Assembly (NCBI RefSeq): GCF_900100455.1
Contig: NZ_FNCV01000014.1
Span: forward strand, 1 to 40,350
Source: Roseospirillum parvum
Lineage (GTDB): Bacteria > Pseudomonadota > Alphaproteobacteria > Rhodospirillales > Rhodospirillaceae
DNA length: 40,350 nucleotides
Direction: 5' to 3'
The notes under the pieces are model-generated. The model saw nothing but the letters and a program-made list of their open reading frames with translations. It did no database searches and had not been told where the DNA came from. The translations under genes were made by a program, and so were the position numbers. Of this stretch, positions 1-8,131 are shown one piece after another (the stretch's first letter is position 1; each line of letters opens with the position of its first letter).

Positions 1-80
1 CCCTCGGCGATATCTGCGACCTCTACACTCCAGACGAATGCTGGAACTACCTCAAGCACGCCGGATATGCGTCAGATTAA
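1..80 (+). CDS. IS630-family transposase, C-terminal end (cut by window edge)
   Basis: An open frame enters from the left edge and ends at TAA 78-80, giving 25 residues ending LYTPDECWNYLKHAGYASD. The block D-L-(Y/F)-(T/S)-P-(D/E)-E-C-x-N-Y-x-x-x-A-G-Y is the typical carboxyl end of IS630-type DDE transposases. Base composition is less GC-rich than in the genes to the right, as expected for a mobile gene. The downstream end of the insertion sequence should lie within about 30 bases of the stop, but I could not identify its terminal inverted repeat. Only the tail is visible, so whether the transposase is intact is unknown. Confidence 0.6.
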   Translation, partial: LGDICDLYTPDECWNYLKHAGYASD

Positions 81-96
81 AGGCTCACCGCTCTAA

Positions 97-170
97 GTCG
101 CGGCGGGGGTCCGGGGGGACCCCTGGTCCCCCCGGCGGGGGTTCCAAGGGGGCAGCGCCCCCTTGGCGTG
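97..170. repeat. Solo arm of the palindromic intergenic element (R0)
   Basis: This segment holds two near-adjacent hairpins. The first, about 111-135, has an 11-bp stem CCGGGGGGACC with loop CCT. The second, 144-166, has a 10-bp stem CCAAGGGGGC with loop AGC. The order and spacer (GCGGGGGTTCC) match the outer right arm of the long elements at 20524, 23917 and 30673, and match 16383-16445 in reverse. It lies between the transposase stop (plus) and the PfpI-family stop (minus), so it may also act as a bidirectional terminator. Confidence 0.6.
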
Positions 171-204
171 AGCCACGGCACCGTGGGCCGGCCCGGGGGC
201 ACCC

Positions 205-834
205 TCAGGGGCGATTGAGGTTGTGGCGGGCGCGGTGGATGCGGTCTTCGGGGGCGGTGGTGATGTCGCCGGCGTTAAGCGGTGGTTGGGGGGTGTATTC
301 CAGGGCCAGTTGGATGGCTTCGGCGATTTCGCGGCCGGCCAGCCGTTGGGCCAGTTCCAGTGCCATGTCGAGGCCGGCGGAAACGCCGGCGGCGGTGATG
401 ATGCGGCCGTGTTCGACCATGCGCGCGGTTCGCGGCAGGGCGCCCATGTGTGCCAGGTTGTCCATGGCCCGCCAGTGGGTGGTTGCCGGCACGCCGTCGA
501 GCAGGCCGGCGCCGCCGAGGATCAGGGCGCCGGTGCACACCGAGGTGGTCCACTGGGTGGTCTGGTGAAGCCGTGCCACCCATTGGGTGATCTGTGGGTC
601 GGCGGCGGCGGCGTCGGCGCCCGGGCCGCCGGGGACCAGCAGCAGGTCGGCGTGGGAGATGTCGGCCAGGGCGTGGTCGGCGAGCAGGGCGAGGCTGCCG
701 CCCTGGGTGCGCATCGGGCCGGGTTGGTGGGCCACGGTGCGGATGCGGGCCCCGGGCAGGCGGCCGAGGATTTCGAAGGGGCCGATGGCGTCGAGCGGGG
801 TCACCCCCGGGAACAGCAGCAGGGCGATGTCCAT
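205..834 (-). CDS. DJ-1/PfpI family protein (isonitrile-hydratase-like)
   Basis: This 209-residue protein has the class I glutamine-amidotransferase-like fold of the DJ-1/PfpI superfamily. The N-terminus LLLFPGVTPLDAIGPFEIL is typical, with Glu21 in the acidic position. The nucleophile elbow is SVCTGA with Cys100, and a VPGGPG turn lies near residues 67-72. Relatives include isonitrile hydratase and AraC-fused amidase-like regulators, but no DNA-binding domain is present here. The ATG overlaps the TGA of meaB by one base (TGATG), which implies translational coupling. Substrate is unknown; the family also includes chaperone or glyoxalase-like members. Confidence 0.85.
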   Translation of the reverse strand: MDIALLLFPGVTPLDAIGPFEILGRLPGARIRTVAHQPGPMRTQGGSLALLADHALADISHADLLLVPGGPGADAAAADPQITQWVARLHQTTQWTTSVCTGALILGGAGLLDGVPATTHWRAMDNLAHMGALPRTARMVEHGRIITAAGVSAGLDMALELAQRLAGREIAEAIQLALEYTPQPPLNAGDITTAPEDRIHRARHNLNRP

Positions 835-1787
835 CAGCTTTCCCCGAGCAGCCGGGCGACCGCCTGATCGAGGCTGAGGCGGCCCAGCCGGAGGTCTTCC
901 AGCAGGCGGCCGGCGGCGGCGTCCGGCGGGCTGGCCATAAGGCGGCTGCGCAGGCGTTCGGCGGCGCTGTCGGCCAGCCGGGCGGCCAGCCGGCGGCCGG
1001 GATCGGCGCGTCGGGCGGCGGCCGAGTGGCCGCGGGCGTGGTCCAGGATGGCCTCGAACAGGGCGGCGACGCCGTCGCCGCTTTCGGCGGTGGTGGCCAG
1101 CACCGGCACCGATGTTCCCCCCAGGCCGACCATGGCGGCCAGATGGCGGCGGGTTTCCTCGGCCCCCGGCAGGTCGGCCTTGTTGACCGCCAGGATGTCG
1201 GCGATTTCCAGGATGCCGGCCTTGATGGCCTGGATGCCGTCGCCCAGGCCGGGGGCGGCGACCACCACCTTGGTGTCGGCCAGCTCGGCGATTTCCACTT
1301 CCGACTGCCCGGTGCCGACGGTTTCGATGAGCACCAGATCGCGCCCGGCGGCGTCCATCAGGTCGACCACCCGGGCGGCCATCGGCGACAGCCCGCCGAG
1401 GTGGCCACGCGCCGACAGCGAGCGCAGGAAGACGCCGGGGTCCTCGGCGTGGGCGTTCATGCGCACCCGGTCGCCGAGCAGGGCGCCGCCGGAGCGTGGG
1501 CTGGAGGGATCGACGGCGACCACGCCGATGGTGAACCCGCGATCCCGGGCAATCTTGATCAGGGCCGACAGCAGGGTTGACTTGCCGGCCCCGGGCGGGC
1601 CGGTCAGGCCGACCACCAGGGCCCGGCCCAGATGCGGGGCGACCCCGGCCAGGATGTCGGCGGCGGCCGGGGTTTCGTTTTCCACCTCGGTGATGGCGCG
1701 GGCCAGGGCGGCCGGCCGGCCACCCAGAAGGTCGGGCAGCAGGACGGCCGGCGCCCCGGCCGGTGGGGACGGGGCGGCGACGGTCAT
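834..1787 (-). CDS. meaB: Methylmalonyl-CoA mutase accessory GTPase MeaB
   Basis: This G3E-type P-loop GTPase of 317 residues protects and reloads the adenosylcobalamin enzyme methylmalonyl-CoA mutase in propionyl-CoA metabolism. The P-loop GPPGAGKST lies near residue 60. It is followed by the family signature VVAVDPSSPRSGGALLGDR, then ETVGTGQSEVE and the base-specificity motif NKAD. The start at 1787 is chosen because GGAGG sits 4 bases upstream and the N-terminus fits the family; the open frame continues upstream only as low-complexity Arg/Pro sequence. No mutase gene is in view. It forms a short operon with the overlapping PfpI-family gene. Older annotations call this family ArgK. Confidence 0.92.
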   Translation of the reverse strand: MTVAAPSPPAGAPAVLLPDLLGGRPAALARAITEVENETPAAADILAGVAPHLGRALVVGLTGPPGAGKSTLLSALIKIARDRGFTIGVVAVDPSSPRSGGALLGDRVRMNAHAEDPGVFLRSLSARGHLGGLSPMAARVVDLMDAAGRDLVLIETVGTGQSEVEIAELADTKVVVAAPGLGDGIQAIKAGILEIADILAVNKADLPGAEETRRHLAAMVGLGGTSVPVLATTAESGDGVAALFEAILDHARGHSAAARRADPGRRLAARLADSAAERLRSRLMASPPDAAAGRLLEDLRLGRLSLDQAVARLLGES

Positions 1788-1840
1788 CGCGCCTCCGGCG
1801 CGGTCGGTGGAAGCGGGCGGACGGGTCGGCGCATCGGGGC

Positions 1841-2188
1841 TCAGGCGGCGCCCTTGCCCATGCCTTCCAGCAGGCCCTCGGCGATCTGCAGGTTGGTGTT
1901 GACCAGGGCCTCCAGGGTTTCGGTCTTCAGGCCGTCGCGCATCTCGAGGGTCTTCTGGGAGACGAAGTGGCTGAGCTTGGTCAGGTTGTCCTTCACCTCG
2001 GCCGGCAGTTGGTTTTCCTGGCGGGCGACCAGGGTGCGGATGCCGACCCACAGCTCCAGATTGTCATCCAGTGCCTGGGCGATGGCGTCGTCATCGCCTT
2101 CCTCCAGGGCCTTGGAGATACGCAGGGCGGCCTGGGTCAGGGCCAGGGCGTCCTCTTCCAGCAGGCTCAGGTTGTCGTTGTTGACCAT
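1841..2188 (-). CDS. flaF: FlaF-like flagellar biosynthesis regulator
   Basis: This is a 115-residue, largely helical, acidic protein. Its centre and C-terminus carry a pattern I associate with alphaproteobacterial FlaF: LW followed by an NQLP segment, then L-x-x-F-V-S-x-x-T, and a final N-x-x-I-A-E-G-L-L. In Caulobacter, FlaF and FlbT together control flagellin translation and secretion. The start at 2188 has GGGAGGG 11 bases upstream. It lies in the flgF-flgH direction but is separated from flgH by a 229-base spacer containing a strong hairpin, so it may have its own promoter. The flbT partner is not in the window. A generic flagellar chaperone is the alternative. Confidence 0.55.
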   Translation of the reverse strand: MVNNDNLSLLEEDALALTQAALRISKALEEGDDDAIAQALDDNLELWVGIRTLVARQENQLPAEVKDNLTKLSHFVSQKTLEMRDGLKTETLEALVNTNLQIAEGLLEGMGKGAA

Positions 2189-2367
2189 GATCGGCTCATC
2201 CCTCCCGGATGTCGTGCGGTGCGTCGCCGGCCGGTTCCGCTGGTTGGCCCCGCAACGGGCCGGCGGCGGCGGTGAACGGGACCGCCCGATGGCGCGGTTC
2301 CCGCTCCCGAAAAGATTGGGGACGGAAGGCCGATTGTCCAGAGACAATAAGTCCCGCCGGATGCAAC

Positions 2368-2396
2368 GGCCCCCCCTTTGTCGCCAAGGGGGGGCC
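2368..2396 (-). terminator. Terminator-like hairpin downstream of flgH
   Basis: This is a perfect 11-bp stem (GGCCCCCCCTT paired with its complement) around a 7-base loop, 21 bases past the flgH stop. No long T-tract follows on the minus strand, so intrinsic termination is only likely. The C-run/G-run style resembles the outer hairpins of the dispersed palindromic elements in this window. Confidence 0.45.
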
Positions 2397-2416
2397 GGGA
2401 TGGGGCGGGCGGGGGA

Positions 2417-3262
2417 TTAGAAGGGGAAGATGATGTCGAAGATCTGCTGGCCGTAGCGCGGCTGCTGGACATCGCTGATGGTGCCGCGGCCGCCGTAGCT
2501 GATGCGCGCCTCGGCGATCTGGTCCCAACTGATGGTGTTGCTGTTGGTGATGTCCTCGGGCCGGATGACGCCGGTCACGGTGAGGGCGCGCAGCTCGTTG
2601 TTGACCCGGGTCTCCTGGCTGCCGGTGATCACCAGATTGCCGTTGGGCAGGATCTGGGTGACCAGGGCGGCGAGGCGCAGGCTGAGGGATTCCGAGCGGT
2701 TGATGCTGCCGGTGCCTTCGTGGTCGGAGCCGCTTTCGGCATCGACCAGGCTGGTGTTGTTGAAGTCGTCGGGCAGCACGGCGCGCAGGGCCTTGGTCTC
2801 CAGGCCCAGGAAGTTGGTCAGCCCGGCGCTTTCCGACACGTTCTGGCGGGTCCGCCGGGTGGTGTTGGAGAACACCGCGTTGTCCTCGATGCTGACGATG
2901 ACGGTCAGGATGTCGCCCACCTCGCCGGCCCGCTGGTCGCGGAAGAAGCCGCGCGCCCCGGGCCGCCACAGCGAGTTGGCCAGCGGCGCCTCGCTCTGCG
3001 GACGTGGCATGGGCATGGTCACCGGGCGGTAGTCGCGGGTCCGCGTCGGGTCCTCGATCTGGGTCATCTTGGGCGCCTCGCCGACCTCGGTCAGGCGTTG
3101 CAGGGCGTTGCAGCCCGACAGCATGACGGCGGCGGCGAGCAGGAAGCCGAGGGGCAGCAGCCGGGCCACGGCGGGCGGGTGGCGGGACGGGCGGTGGGAC
3201 GGGTGGCGGGACGGGCGGTGGGACGGGTGGCGGGACGGGTGGTGGGACGGGTGGCGGGACAT
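2417..3262 (-). CDS. flgH: Flagellar L-ring protein FlgH (lipoprotein)
   Basis: This 281-residue protein forms the outer-membrane L-ring that bushes the flagellar rod. The lipobox LSGC places the acylated Cys at residue 51. The mature part has the FlgH core, with SLW, GDILTVIVSI, SESLSLRLAALVTQILPNGN and a C-terminal YGGRGTISDVQQPRYGQQ block. The start at 3262 has GGGGAG 7 bases upstream. The region before the signal hydrophobic stretch is unusually long (about 30 residues) and made of Ser-Arg-His-Pro/Ser-His-Arg-Pro repeats encoded by a 12-bp tandem repeat. It is fourth in the flgF-flgG-flgA-flgH run. Confidence 0.95.
   Translation of the reverse strand: MSRHPSHHPSRHPSHRPSRHPSHRPSRHPPAVARLLPLGFLLAAAVMLSGCNALQRLTEVGEAPKMTQIEDPTRTRDYRPVTMPMPRPQSEAPLANSLWRPGARGFFRDQRAGEVGDILTVIVSIEDNAVFSNTTRRTRQNVSESAGLTNFLGLETKALRAVLPDDFNNTSLVDAESGSDHEGTGSINRSESLSLRLAALVTQILPNGNLVITGSQETRVNNELRALTVTGVIRPEDITNSNTISWDQIAEARISYGGRGTISDVQQPRYGQQIFDIIFPF
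3177..3260. repeat. Seven 12-bp tandem repeats in the 5' end of flgH
   Basis: Seven consecutive 12-bp units alternate between GGGTGGCGGGAC-type and GGGCGGTGGGAC-type sequence and begin directly after the flgH start codon. They encode alternating SRHP and SHRP tetrapeptides ahead of the lipoprotein signal segment. The array is a multiple of three, so copy-number slippage would keep the frame. Confidence 0.9.
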
Positions 3263-3355
3263 GACGGTTTCTCCCCGGGTGGTGGGGCGCGATCCGGCGA
3301 TGGCCGGCGGGGTGGGGGCGAGGGGCGGGGGCCTGTGGGACGGCATGGCGGGGGG

Positions 3356-4360
3356 CTACCTTTGGGCGGTTTGCGGCCCGGGGCCGCTGTGCACGACAAC
3401 CAGATTGTGATCGGCCACCCGGCCGTGCACCACCTGACGGCTGGTGCTGTTGCGCACCCGGATGGTGTCGCCCTCGGCGCCGTCTTCCAGGGCGGTGCCC
3501 TCGGTGGTCAGGTGCAGGTGGGCGGTGGCCAGACGGATCAGCACCAGGTCGCCCTTTTCGATCAGCCGCGGGGCCTCCAGGTCGCGGGCCTTGAGCGGCT
3601 GGCCGGGCGACAGGGCGCGCCGCGCCGCCTGACCGACGATCTCGGCCGGATTGGTCAGGTCGGCGGCATCGATGGTGGCCACCCGGCGGCGCTGCCAGTC
3701 CAGGTCGCCGGCGGCGATCACCGCGCCGGGACGCAGGGAGCGGGCCAGCACCGGCACCTCGATGGTCTTGAAGACGCGGCCGGTGAGGGTCAGGCGTTCG
3801 GCCTCGGGGCTGCCGGCGGGGACCTCGACCAGGGCGGTGAACTGGCCGGCTCCGGGATCGAAGACGGCGTCGAGCACCTTGATCTCGGGGTCGGCCGAGG
3901 CGGCGACGGTCACCGAGATGCGTTGCTGCTGGCCCAGGTACAGCTCGTCCTCGGGGGCCAGGCCCTGGGAGATCAGGCTCAGGCGCACGGCGCCCAGCAG
4001 TTCGTCCTGGCCGATCACCTGGCCGGGACGCACCACCACGGCGCGGTCGTAGCGCGACACCGGGCGCCAGTCGACGTCGTAGGCCTCGGCCACCCGGCCC
4101 AGCCAGTCGGCCTCGAGAATCAGGCGCTGGCCCGGCTTGGGGGCGTAGGCGACCGGCTTGTTGGCGTAGCGGCCGAGCGGCCCGGTGAAGATGTCGCGCA
4201 CCCGGATCAGCGGCGTGTCGAGCCGGATCGAGGTGTTGAGCCCGACCGGGGCGCTCAGCCGGGCGGGTTCGGCGGCCAGGGCGGGGGCCGTCGGCGCGGT
4301 GGCCAGGGCGGCCCCGAGGCCGGCCCCAAGCAGCAGTCCGAGCGGAATCAGGCGGCGCAT
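3356..4360 (-). CDS. flgA: Flagella basal body P-ring formation protein FlgA
   Basis: This 334-residue exported chaperone assists FlgI polymerisation into the periplasmic P-ring. It has a signal peptide (MRRLIPLGLLLGAGLGAALA, cleavage likely near residue 29). The C-terminal half holds an SAF-type domain with VPVLARSLRPGAVIAAGDLD, then GQAARRALSPGQPLKARDLE and EKGDLVLIRL, ending with IRVRN and RVVHGRV-like strands. At 334 residues it is longer than enterobacterial FlgA, as is usual in alphaproteobacteria that carry an extra N-terminal domain. AAGGAGAG lies 6 bases before the ATG. It sits 19 bases after flgG and 93 bases before flgH. Confidence 0.93.
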   Translation of the reverse strand: MRRLIPLGLLLGAGLGAALATAPTAPALAAEPARLSAPVGLNTSIRLDTPLIRVRDIFTGPLGRYANKPVAYAPKPGQRLILEADWLGRVAEAYDVDWRPVSRYDRAVVVRPGQVIGQDELLGAVRLSLISQGLAPEDELYLGQQQRISVTVAASADPEIKVLDAVFDPGAGQFTALVEVPAGSPEAERLTLTGRVFKTIEVPVLARSLRPGAVIAAGDLDWQRRRVATIDAADLTNPAEIVGQAARRALSPGQPLKARDLEAPRLIEKGDLVLIRLATAHLHLTTEGTALEDGAEGDTIRVRNSTSRQVVHGRVADHNLVVVHSGPGPQTAQR

Positions 4361-4379
4361 GACGGCTCTCCTTTTGGCC

Positions 4380-5165
4380 CTACTTGAGCTGGTTCAGGGT
4401 GGCCAGCATCTCGTCGGAGGTGCTGATCACCTTGGAGTTCATTTCGTAGGCCCGCTGGGCGCTGATCAGTTCGGTGATCTCGGACACCACGTTGACGTTG
4501 GAGGTCTCAAGAAAGCCCTGGAGCAGCGTGCCATAGCCGGCCTCGCCGGGATTGGAGATGGTCGGCGCGCCGCTGGCCGCGGTTTCCAGGAACAGGTTCT
4601 CGCCCTTGGCCTCGAGGCCCGCCTCGTTGGCGAAGATGGCGAGCTGGATCTGGCCGACGTTGGTCGCCTGCACCTGGCCGTCGAGCTTGACCAGCACCTC
4701 GCCCGAGGCGTTGACGGTCACCCCCACGGCGTCCTCCGGCACGCTGATGCCGGGCAGCAGGCTGTAGCCGTCGTGGGTGACGATCTCGCCGTCGGGCGAC
4801 AACTGGAAGCTGCCGTCGCGGGTGTAGGCGGTGTCGCCCGAGGGCATCTGGATCTGGAAGTAGCCCTTGCCCTGGATGGCCAGGTCGAGGCTGTTGTCGG
4901 TGGCCACCAGGCTGCCCTGCTCGGTGATGCGGTAGACGGCGGCCGTCTTCACGCCCAGGCCGAGCTGCACGCCCGAGGGAACGATGGTCCCCTGGTCCGA
5001 GGAGGCCGAGCCGACCCGCCGCAGGTTCTGATAAAGCAGGTCTTGGAACTCGGCCCGCCGGCGGGTGTAGCCGGTGGTGTTCATGTTGGCGATGTTGTTG
5101 GAGATGACCTCGACGTTGGTCTGCTGGGCCAGCATGCCGGTGGCGCCGATGTGCAGGGATCTCAT
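4380..5165 (-). CDS. flgG: Flagellar basal-body distal rod protein FlgG
   Basis: This 261-residue protein of the rod/hook family builds the distal rod. The N-terminal motif SNNIANMNTTGYTRRRAEFQ and the C-terminal ITELISAQRAYEMNSKVIST are the two coiled-coil-forming ends of axial proteins. The central region has the FlgG pattern GKGYFQIQMPSGDTAYTRDG. Length matches the family (about 260). It has no signal peptide, because export is by the flagellar type III apparatus. It is spaced 18 bases from flgF and 19 bases from flgA. Confidence 0.97.
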   Translation of the reverse strand: MRSLHIGATGMLAQQTNVEVISNNIANMNTTGYTRRRAEFQDLLYQNLRRVGSASSDQGTIVPSGVQLGLGVKTAAVYRITEQGSLVATDNSLDLAIQGKGYFQIQMPSGDTAYTRDGSFQLSPDGEIVTHDGYSLLPGISVPEDAVGVTVNASGEVLVKLDGQVQATNVGQIQLAIFANEAGLEAKGENLFLETAASGAPTISNPGEAGYGTLLQGFLETSNVNVVSEITELISAQRAYEMNSKVISTSDEMLATLNQLK

Positions 5166-5183
5166 GATGGGCGCTCCTTGATC

Positions 5184-5933
5184 TTACTGGCTGTTGCCGA
5201 CGTAGGTCTGCATGGCGCGGCGGATGCGCTCGTGCTCGGTGTCGATCATCTTCTGGACGTTGCTGTAGTGGCGCTGCAGCTCGATCAGGCGGGTCATCTC
5301 GACCACGCCGTTGACGTTCGAGCCCTCCAGGGCCCCCTGCACGATGGCCGGGCGTTCCACTTCCTGGGGTTGGTCCTCGGGGTTCTCGCCGGGGCGGAAC
5401 AGGCCTCCCGGTTCCTTGGTCAGGGTCTGCGGGTCGGTGAAATCGACGATGCCCAGGCGGCCCAGCTCGCCGTTCTCGGTGGAGATGGTGCCGTCGCCGG
5501 CGACGGTGATCTTGGTCTCGCCGGGGGCGATGAAGAACGGCGTGCCGTTCTGGGACAGCACCGGCAGCCCCTCGCTGTTGACGATCTGCCCGTCCACGTC
5601 CAACTGGAAGCGGCCGTTGCGGGTGTAGCGGTCGCCGTCCTCGGTGGCCACGGTGAAGTAGCCGTTGCCGCTGACCGCCAGATCCAGCGGGTTGCCGGTG
5701 CTGCGCACCGGGCCTTCGCGGGTGTCGGTCATCACCCCGTAGTCCTGCACGAAATGCAGGGTTTCGCGCATTGTGCGGTCATCGTTGCGCACCTTCACCA
5801 GATAGTCGGTGAACAGGGCGTGCTCGGCCTTGAAGCCGGGGGTGTTCATGTTGGCCACGTTGTTGGCCGTGACCGCCATCTGGCGCCAGGTGGCGCTTTG
5901 CTGCGACAGGGCGATGTAGGAGGTGTTTTCCAT
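5184..5933 (-). CDS. flgF: Flagellar basal-body proximal rod protein FlgF
   Basis: This 249-residue rod protein has NNVANMNTPGFKAEHALF near the N-terminus and VNGVVEMTRLIELQRHY near the C-terminus, the axial-protein signatures. The middle carries GNPLDLAVSGNGYFTV, as in the FlgF/FlgG group. The start at 5933 (MENTSYIAL) is chosen by family alignment. The frame is open 35 codons further upstream, but that part is Pro-rich and unlike FlgF. No good Shine-Dalgarno precedes the ATG. It is the first gene of the minus-strand operon, 55 bases downstream of a predicted sigma-54 start. Confidence 0.95.
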   Translation of the reverse strand: MENTSYIALSQQSATWRQMAVTANNVANMNTPGFKAEHALFTDYLVKVRNDDRTMRETLHFVQDYGVMTDTREGPVRSTGNPLDLAVSGNGYFTVATEDGDRYTRNGRFQLDVDGQIVNSEGLPVLSQNGTPFFIAPGETKITVAGDGTISTENGELGRLGIVDFTDPQTLTKEPGGLFRPGENPEDQPQEVERPAIVQGALEGSNVNGVVEMTRLIELQRHYSNVQKMIDTEHERIRRAMQTYVGNSQ

Positions 5934-5997
5934 GGCTTGCGGGCTCGATGCGCTGGGCCCATCGAAGGGCCGGGGGCAGGATGCGTCGGCCTTCCCC

Positions 5998-6014
5998 ATG
6001 CAGTCCGCGTGCCA
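5998..6014 (-). promoter_or_regulatory. Sigma-54 (RpoN) promoter for the flgF operon
   Basis: The minus strand reads TGGCACG-N4-CTGCAT, one base from the consensus TGGCACG-N4-TTGCA/T. The invariant -24 GG (6013-6012) and -12 GC (6001-6000) are separated by exactly 10 bases. Transcription would start near 5988. The rest of the 326-bp spacer between flgF and fliL (5934-6259) contains no gene I can support. It has a small hairpin with stem CGGGCA near 6105-6121 and presumably the fliL promoter, which I could not identify. Confidence 0.7.
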
Positions 6015-6259
6015 ATGGTCAAAGATGAGTGAAAACAAAGCGCTGTGGTGTCCTCGGTGGGGGCGGGGAGGGCGGCAGGAGGCAGCATCGGCCGCCCGGT
6101 GGCGGGCAAATCCTGCCCGGCACGACGACCCATTGGGTGAAACCTCAACGGCTCGTTAACATCTGTGCCCTAAACAGGGGAGCATGGGCCGGAAGGCCCG
6201 ACCGGTTGTTGGGTCCCCGACCCCTTGTTTCCGTCCCCGACCCGAAGCGCAGGAACACC

Positions 6260-6859
6260 ATGGCCGAAGACGTCGAGGAAGACTTTGACGAAGAGCCCGA
6301 TGAGGCAGGTGGCTCAGGCGGCAAAGGTTCGCGCAAGAAGCTTCTGATCTTCATCCTGATCCCCGTCCTGCTGGTGGTGATCGGGGCGGCGGTCGCCTTT
6401 TTCACCGGCCTGGCCGATGGCCTGATGGGCGGTGGCGAGGAAGAGCCGGAAGCCCACGGCGAGGCCGAGGCCGGCGGGCACGCCGCGCCGGCCGACGACG
6501 GTCATGGCGGCGGTGGCGGTGGCGACGATGGCCACGGCGGCGCGGCCGGTGGTGCCTCGGGGTATGTCGAGCTGTCGGAGATGGTGGTCGACCTCAACGC
6601 CTCGGGCCGCAAGCGCACCTTCCTCAAGCTTCGGGTCAGCCTGGAGCTGGACAATCCGGGCGACGCCGGGGCGGTGGAGGCCGAGTTGCCGCGCATCGTC
6701 GACAGCTTCCAGGTCTACCTGCGCGAGCTGAGGGTCGAGGACCTCGAAGGCTCGGCCGGCATGTACCGGCTGAAGGAAGAGTTGCTGCGCCGCGTCAACA
6801 TGGCGGTCAAGCCGGTTCACGTGAAGGACGTGTTGTTCGGCGAAATGCTGATCCAGTAG
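6260..6859 (+). CDS. fliL: Flagellar basal-body-associated protein FliL
   Basis: This 199-residue protein is anchored in the inner membrane next to the stator and modulates motor torque. It has an acidic cytoplasmic N-terminus, a transmembrane segment at about residues 28-50 (LLIFILIPVLLVVIGAAVAF), and a Gly/His/Asp-rich periplasmic linker (about 57-98). The FliL domain follows, with VVDLNASGRKRTFLKLRVSL and a C-terminal half ending LFGEMLIQ. The start at 6260 has AGGA 6 bases upstream. The His-rich linker (several HGG and GHG clusters) is more extended than usual. It is followed 87 bases later by fliM. Confidence 0.93.
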   Translation: MAEDVEEDFDEEPDEAGGSGGKGSRKKLLIFILIPVLLVVIGAAVAFFTGLADGLMGGGEEEPEAHGEAEAGGHAAPADDGHGGGGGGDDGHGGAAGGASGYVELSEMVVDLNASGRKRTFLKLRVSLELDNPGDAGAVEAELPRIVDSFQVYLRELRVEDLEGSAGMYRLKEELLRRVNMAVKPVHVKDVLFGEMLIQ

Positions 6860-6946
6860 CTACCCCCCACCCTCGGCGCGGCGCCCGGGGCCGACCGCCC
6901 CGCCGCCAACCGGGAACAGAGTCAGGCAGGACCGAGAAGGCAGAGC

Positions 6947-8131
6947 ATGGCCGACGACGTCGCAAAGACAGTCACCGCCGAGGAAGAAGAAGCCCTGATG
7001 CGGGAGTGGGAAGCCATGGCCGGCGGCGGCGATGGCGGCGGCGGCGATGCCGGGGGTGAAGACGGCGGCGATGCCGATGCCATGGCCGCCGAGTGGGAGG
7101 CCATGCTGGGCGGCGATGGCGGTGGCGCGGCCGATGTGACGGCCTCGGTGTCGGGCCGTGAATCGACCCGCGTCCTCAACCAGGATGAAATCGACAGCCT
7201 GCTCGGGTTCGATGAGTCCGACGACGACCGCAGCGACAAGTCGGGCATCCAGGCCATCCTCAATTCGGCCCTGGTCTCCTACGAGCGTCTGCCGATGCTC
7301 GAGGTGGTGTTCGACCGCCTGGTGCGCATGATGTCGACCAGCTTGCGCAACTTCACCTCGGACAACGTCGAGGTCAGCCTGGACAACATCCTGTCGCTGC
7401 GCTTCGGCGACTACCTCAATTCCATTCCGCTGCCCGCCATGCTGACCGTGTTCAAGGCCGAGGAGTGGGACAACTACGGCCTGATGACGGTCGACAGCTC
7501 GATGATCTATTCCATCGTCGACGTGCTGCTCGGCGGGCGTCGGGGCACCGCGGCGATGCGCGTCGAGGGCCGGCCCTACACGACCATCGAACGGACCCTG
7601 GTCGAGCGCATGATCCATGTCGTGCTGGCCGACCTGTCGGCCGCCTTCGATCCGCTGGCCCCGGTCACCTTCCGCTTCGACCGGCTGGAGACCAACCCGC
7701 GCTTCGCCGCCATCTCGCGCCCCTCCAACGCGGCCATCGTGGCCAAGCTGCGGATCGACATGGAGGATCGCGGCGGCCGCCTGGAGCTGCTGTTGCCCTA
7801 CGCCACCCTGGAGCCGGTGCGCGAGCTGCTGCTGCAGATGTTCATGGGCGAGAAGTTCGGCCGCGACAGCATCTGGGAAACCCACCTGGCCGAGGAGATG
7901 TGGTCGACCGAGGTGGAGATGGAAGCGGTGCTCGACGAACAGTGGATGTCCTTGAAGGATGTGCTCAACATGGGCGTCGGCTCCAGGCTGATGTTCAACG
8001 CCACGCCGGATTCCGAGGTCGAACTGCGCTGCGGCGACGTGCCCATGTTCCTCGGCCGCATGGGGCGCAAGGGCAATCACATCGCGGTGCAGGTCGATGG
8101 CCGGGTGCGCCGCAAGGAACGGATCAAGTAG
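6947..8131 (+). CDS. fliM: Flagellar motor switch protein FliM
   Basis: This 394-residue switch protein of the cytoplasmic C-ring binds phospho-CheY and controls rotation sense. The CheY-binding peptide LNQDEIDSLLGF is at residues 77-88 instead of the extreme N-terminus. It is preceded by an acidic Gly-rich extension carrying two EWEAM motifs (residues 20-24 and 49-53). The middle CheC-like domain spans about 110-300 (SMIYSIVDVLLGGRRG, TTIERTLVERMIHVVLADLS). The C-terminal SpoA domain covers the last 80 residues (LNMGVGSRLMFNATPDSEVE). An AAGG-type site lies 8 bases upstream. Confidence 0.96.
   Translation: MADDVAKTVTAEEEEALMREWEAMAGGGDGGGGDAGGEDGGDADAMAAEWEAMLGGDGGGAADVTASVSGRESTRVLNQDEIDSLLGFDESDDDRSDKSGIQAILNSALVSYERLPMLEVVFDRLVRMMSTSLRNFTSDNVEVSLDNILSLRFGDYLNSIPLPAMLTVFKAEEWDNYGLMTVDSSMIYSIVDVLLGGRRGTAAMRVEGRPYTTIERTLVERMIHVVLADLSAAFDPLAPVTFRFDRLETNPRFAAISRPSNAAIVAKLRIDMEDRGGRLELLLPYATLEPVRELLLQMFMGEKFGRDSIWETHLAEEMWSTEVEMEAVLDEQWMSLKDVLNMGVGSRLMFNATPDSEVELRCGDVPMFLGRMGRKGNHIAVQVDGRVRRKERIK

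Noticed and set aside
3177-3260. Possible CRISPR-like array
   Set aside because: The 12-bp units are contiguous without spacers and lie in frame within flgH.
6100-6140. Candidate sigma-54 promoter for fliL
   Set aside because: GG and GC pairs occur near TGGCGGGCAAATCCTGCC, but the spacing is 12 instead of 10, so it does not fit RpoN.
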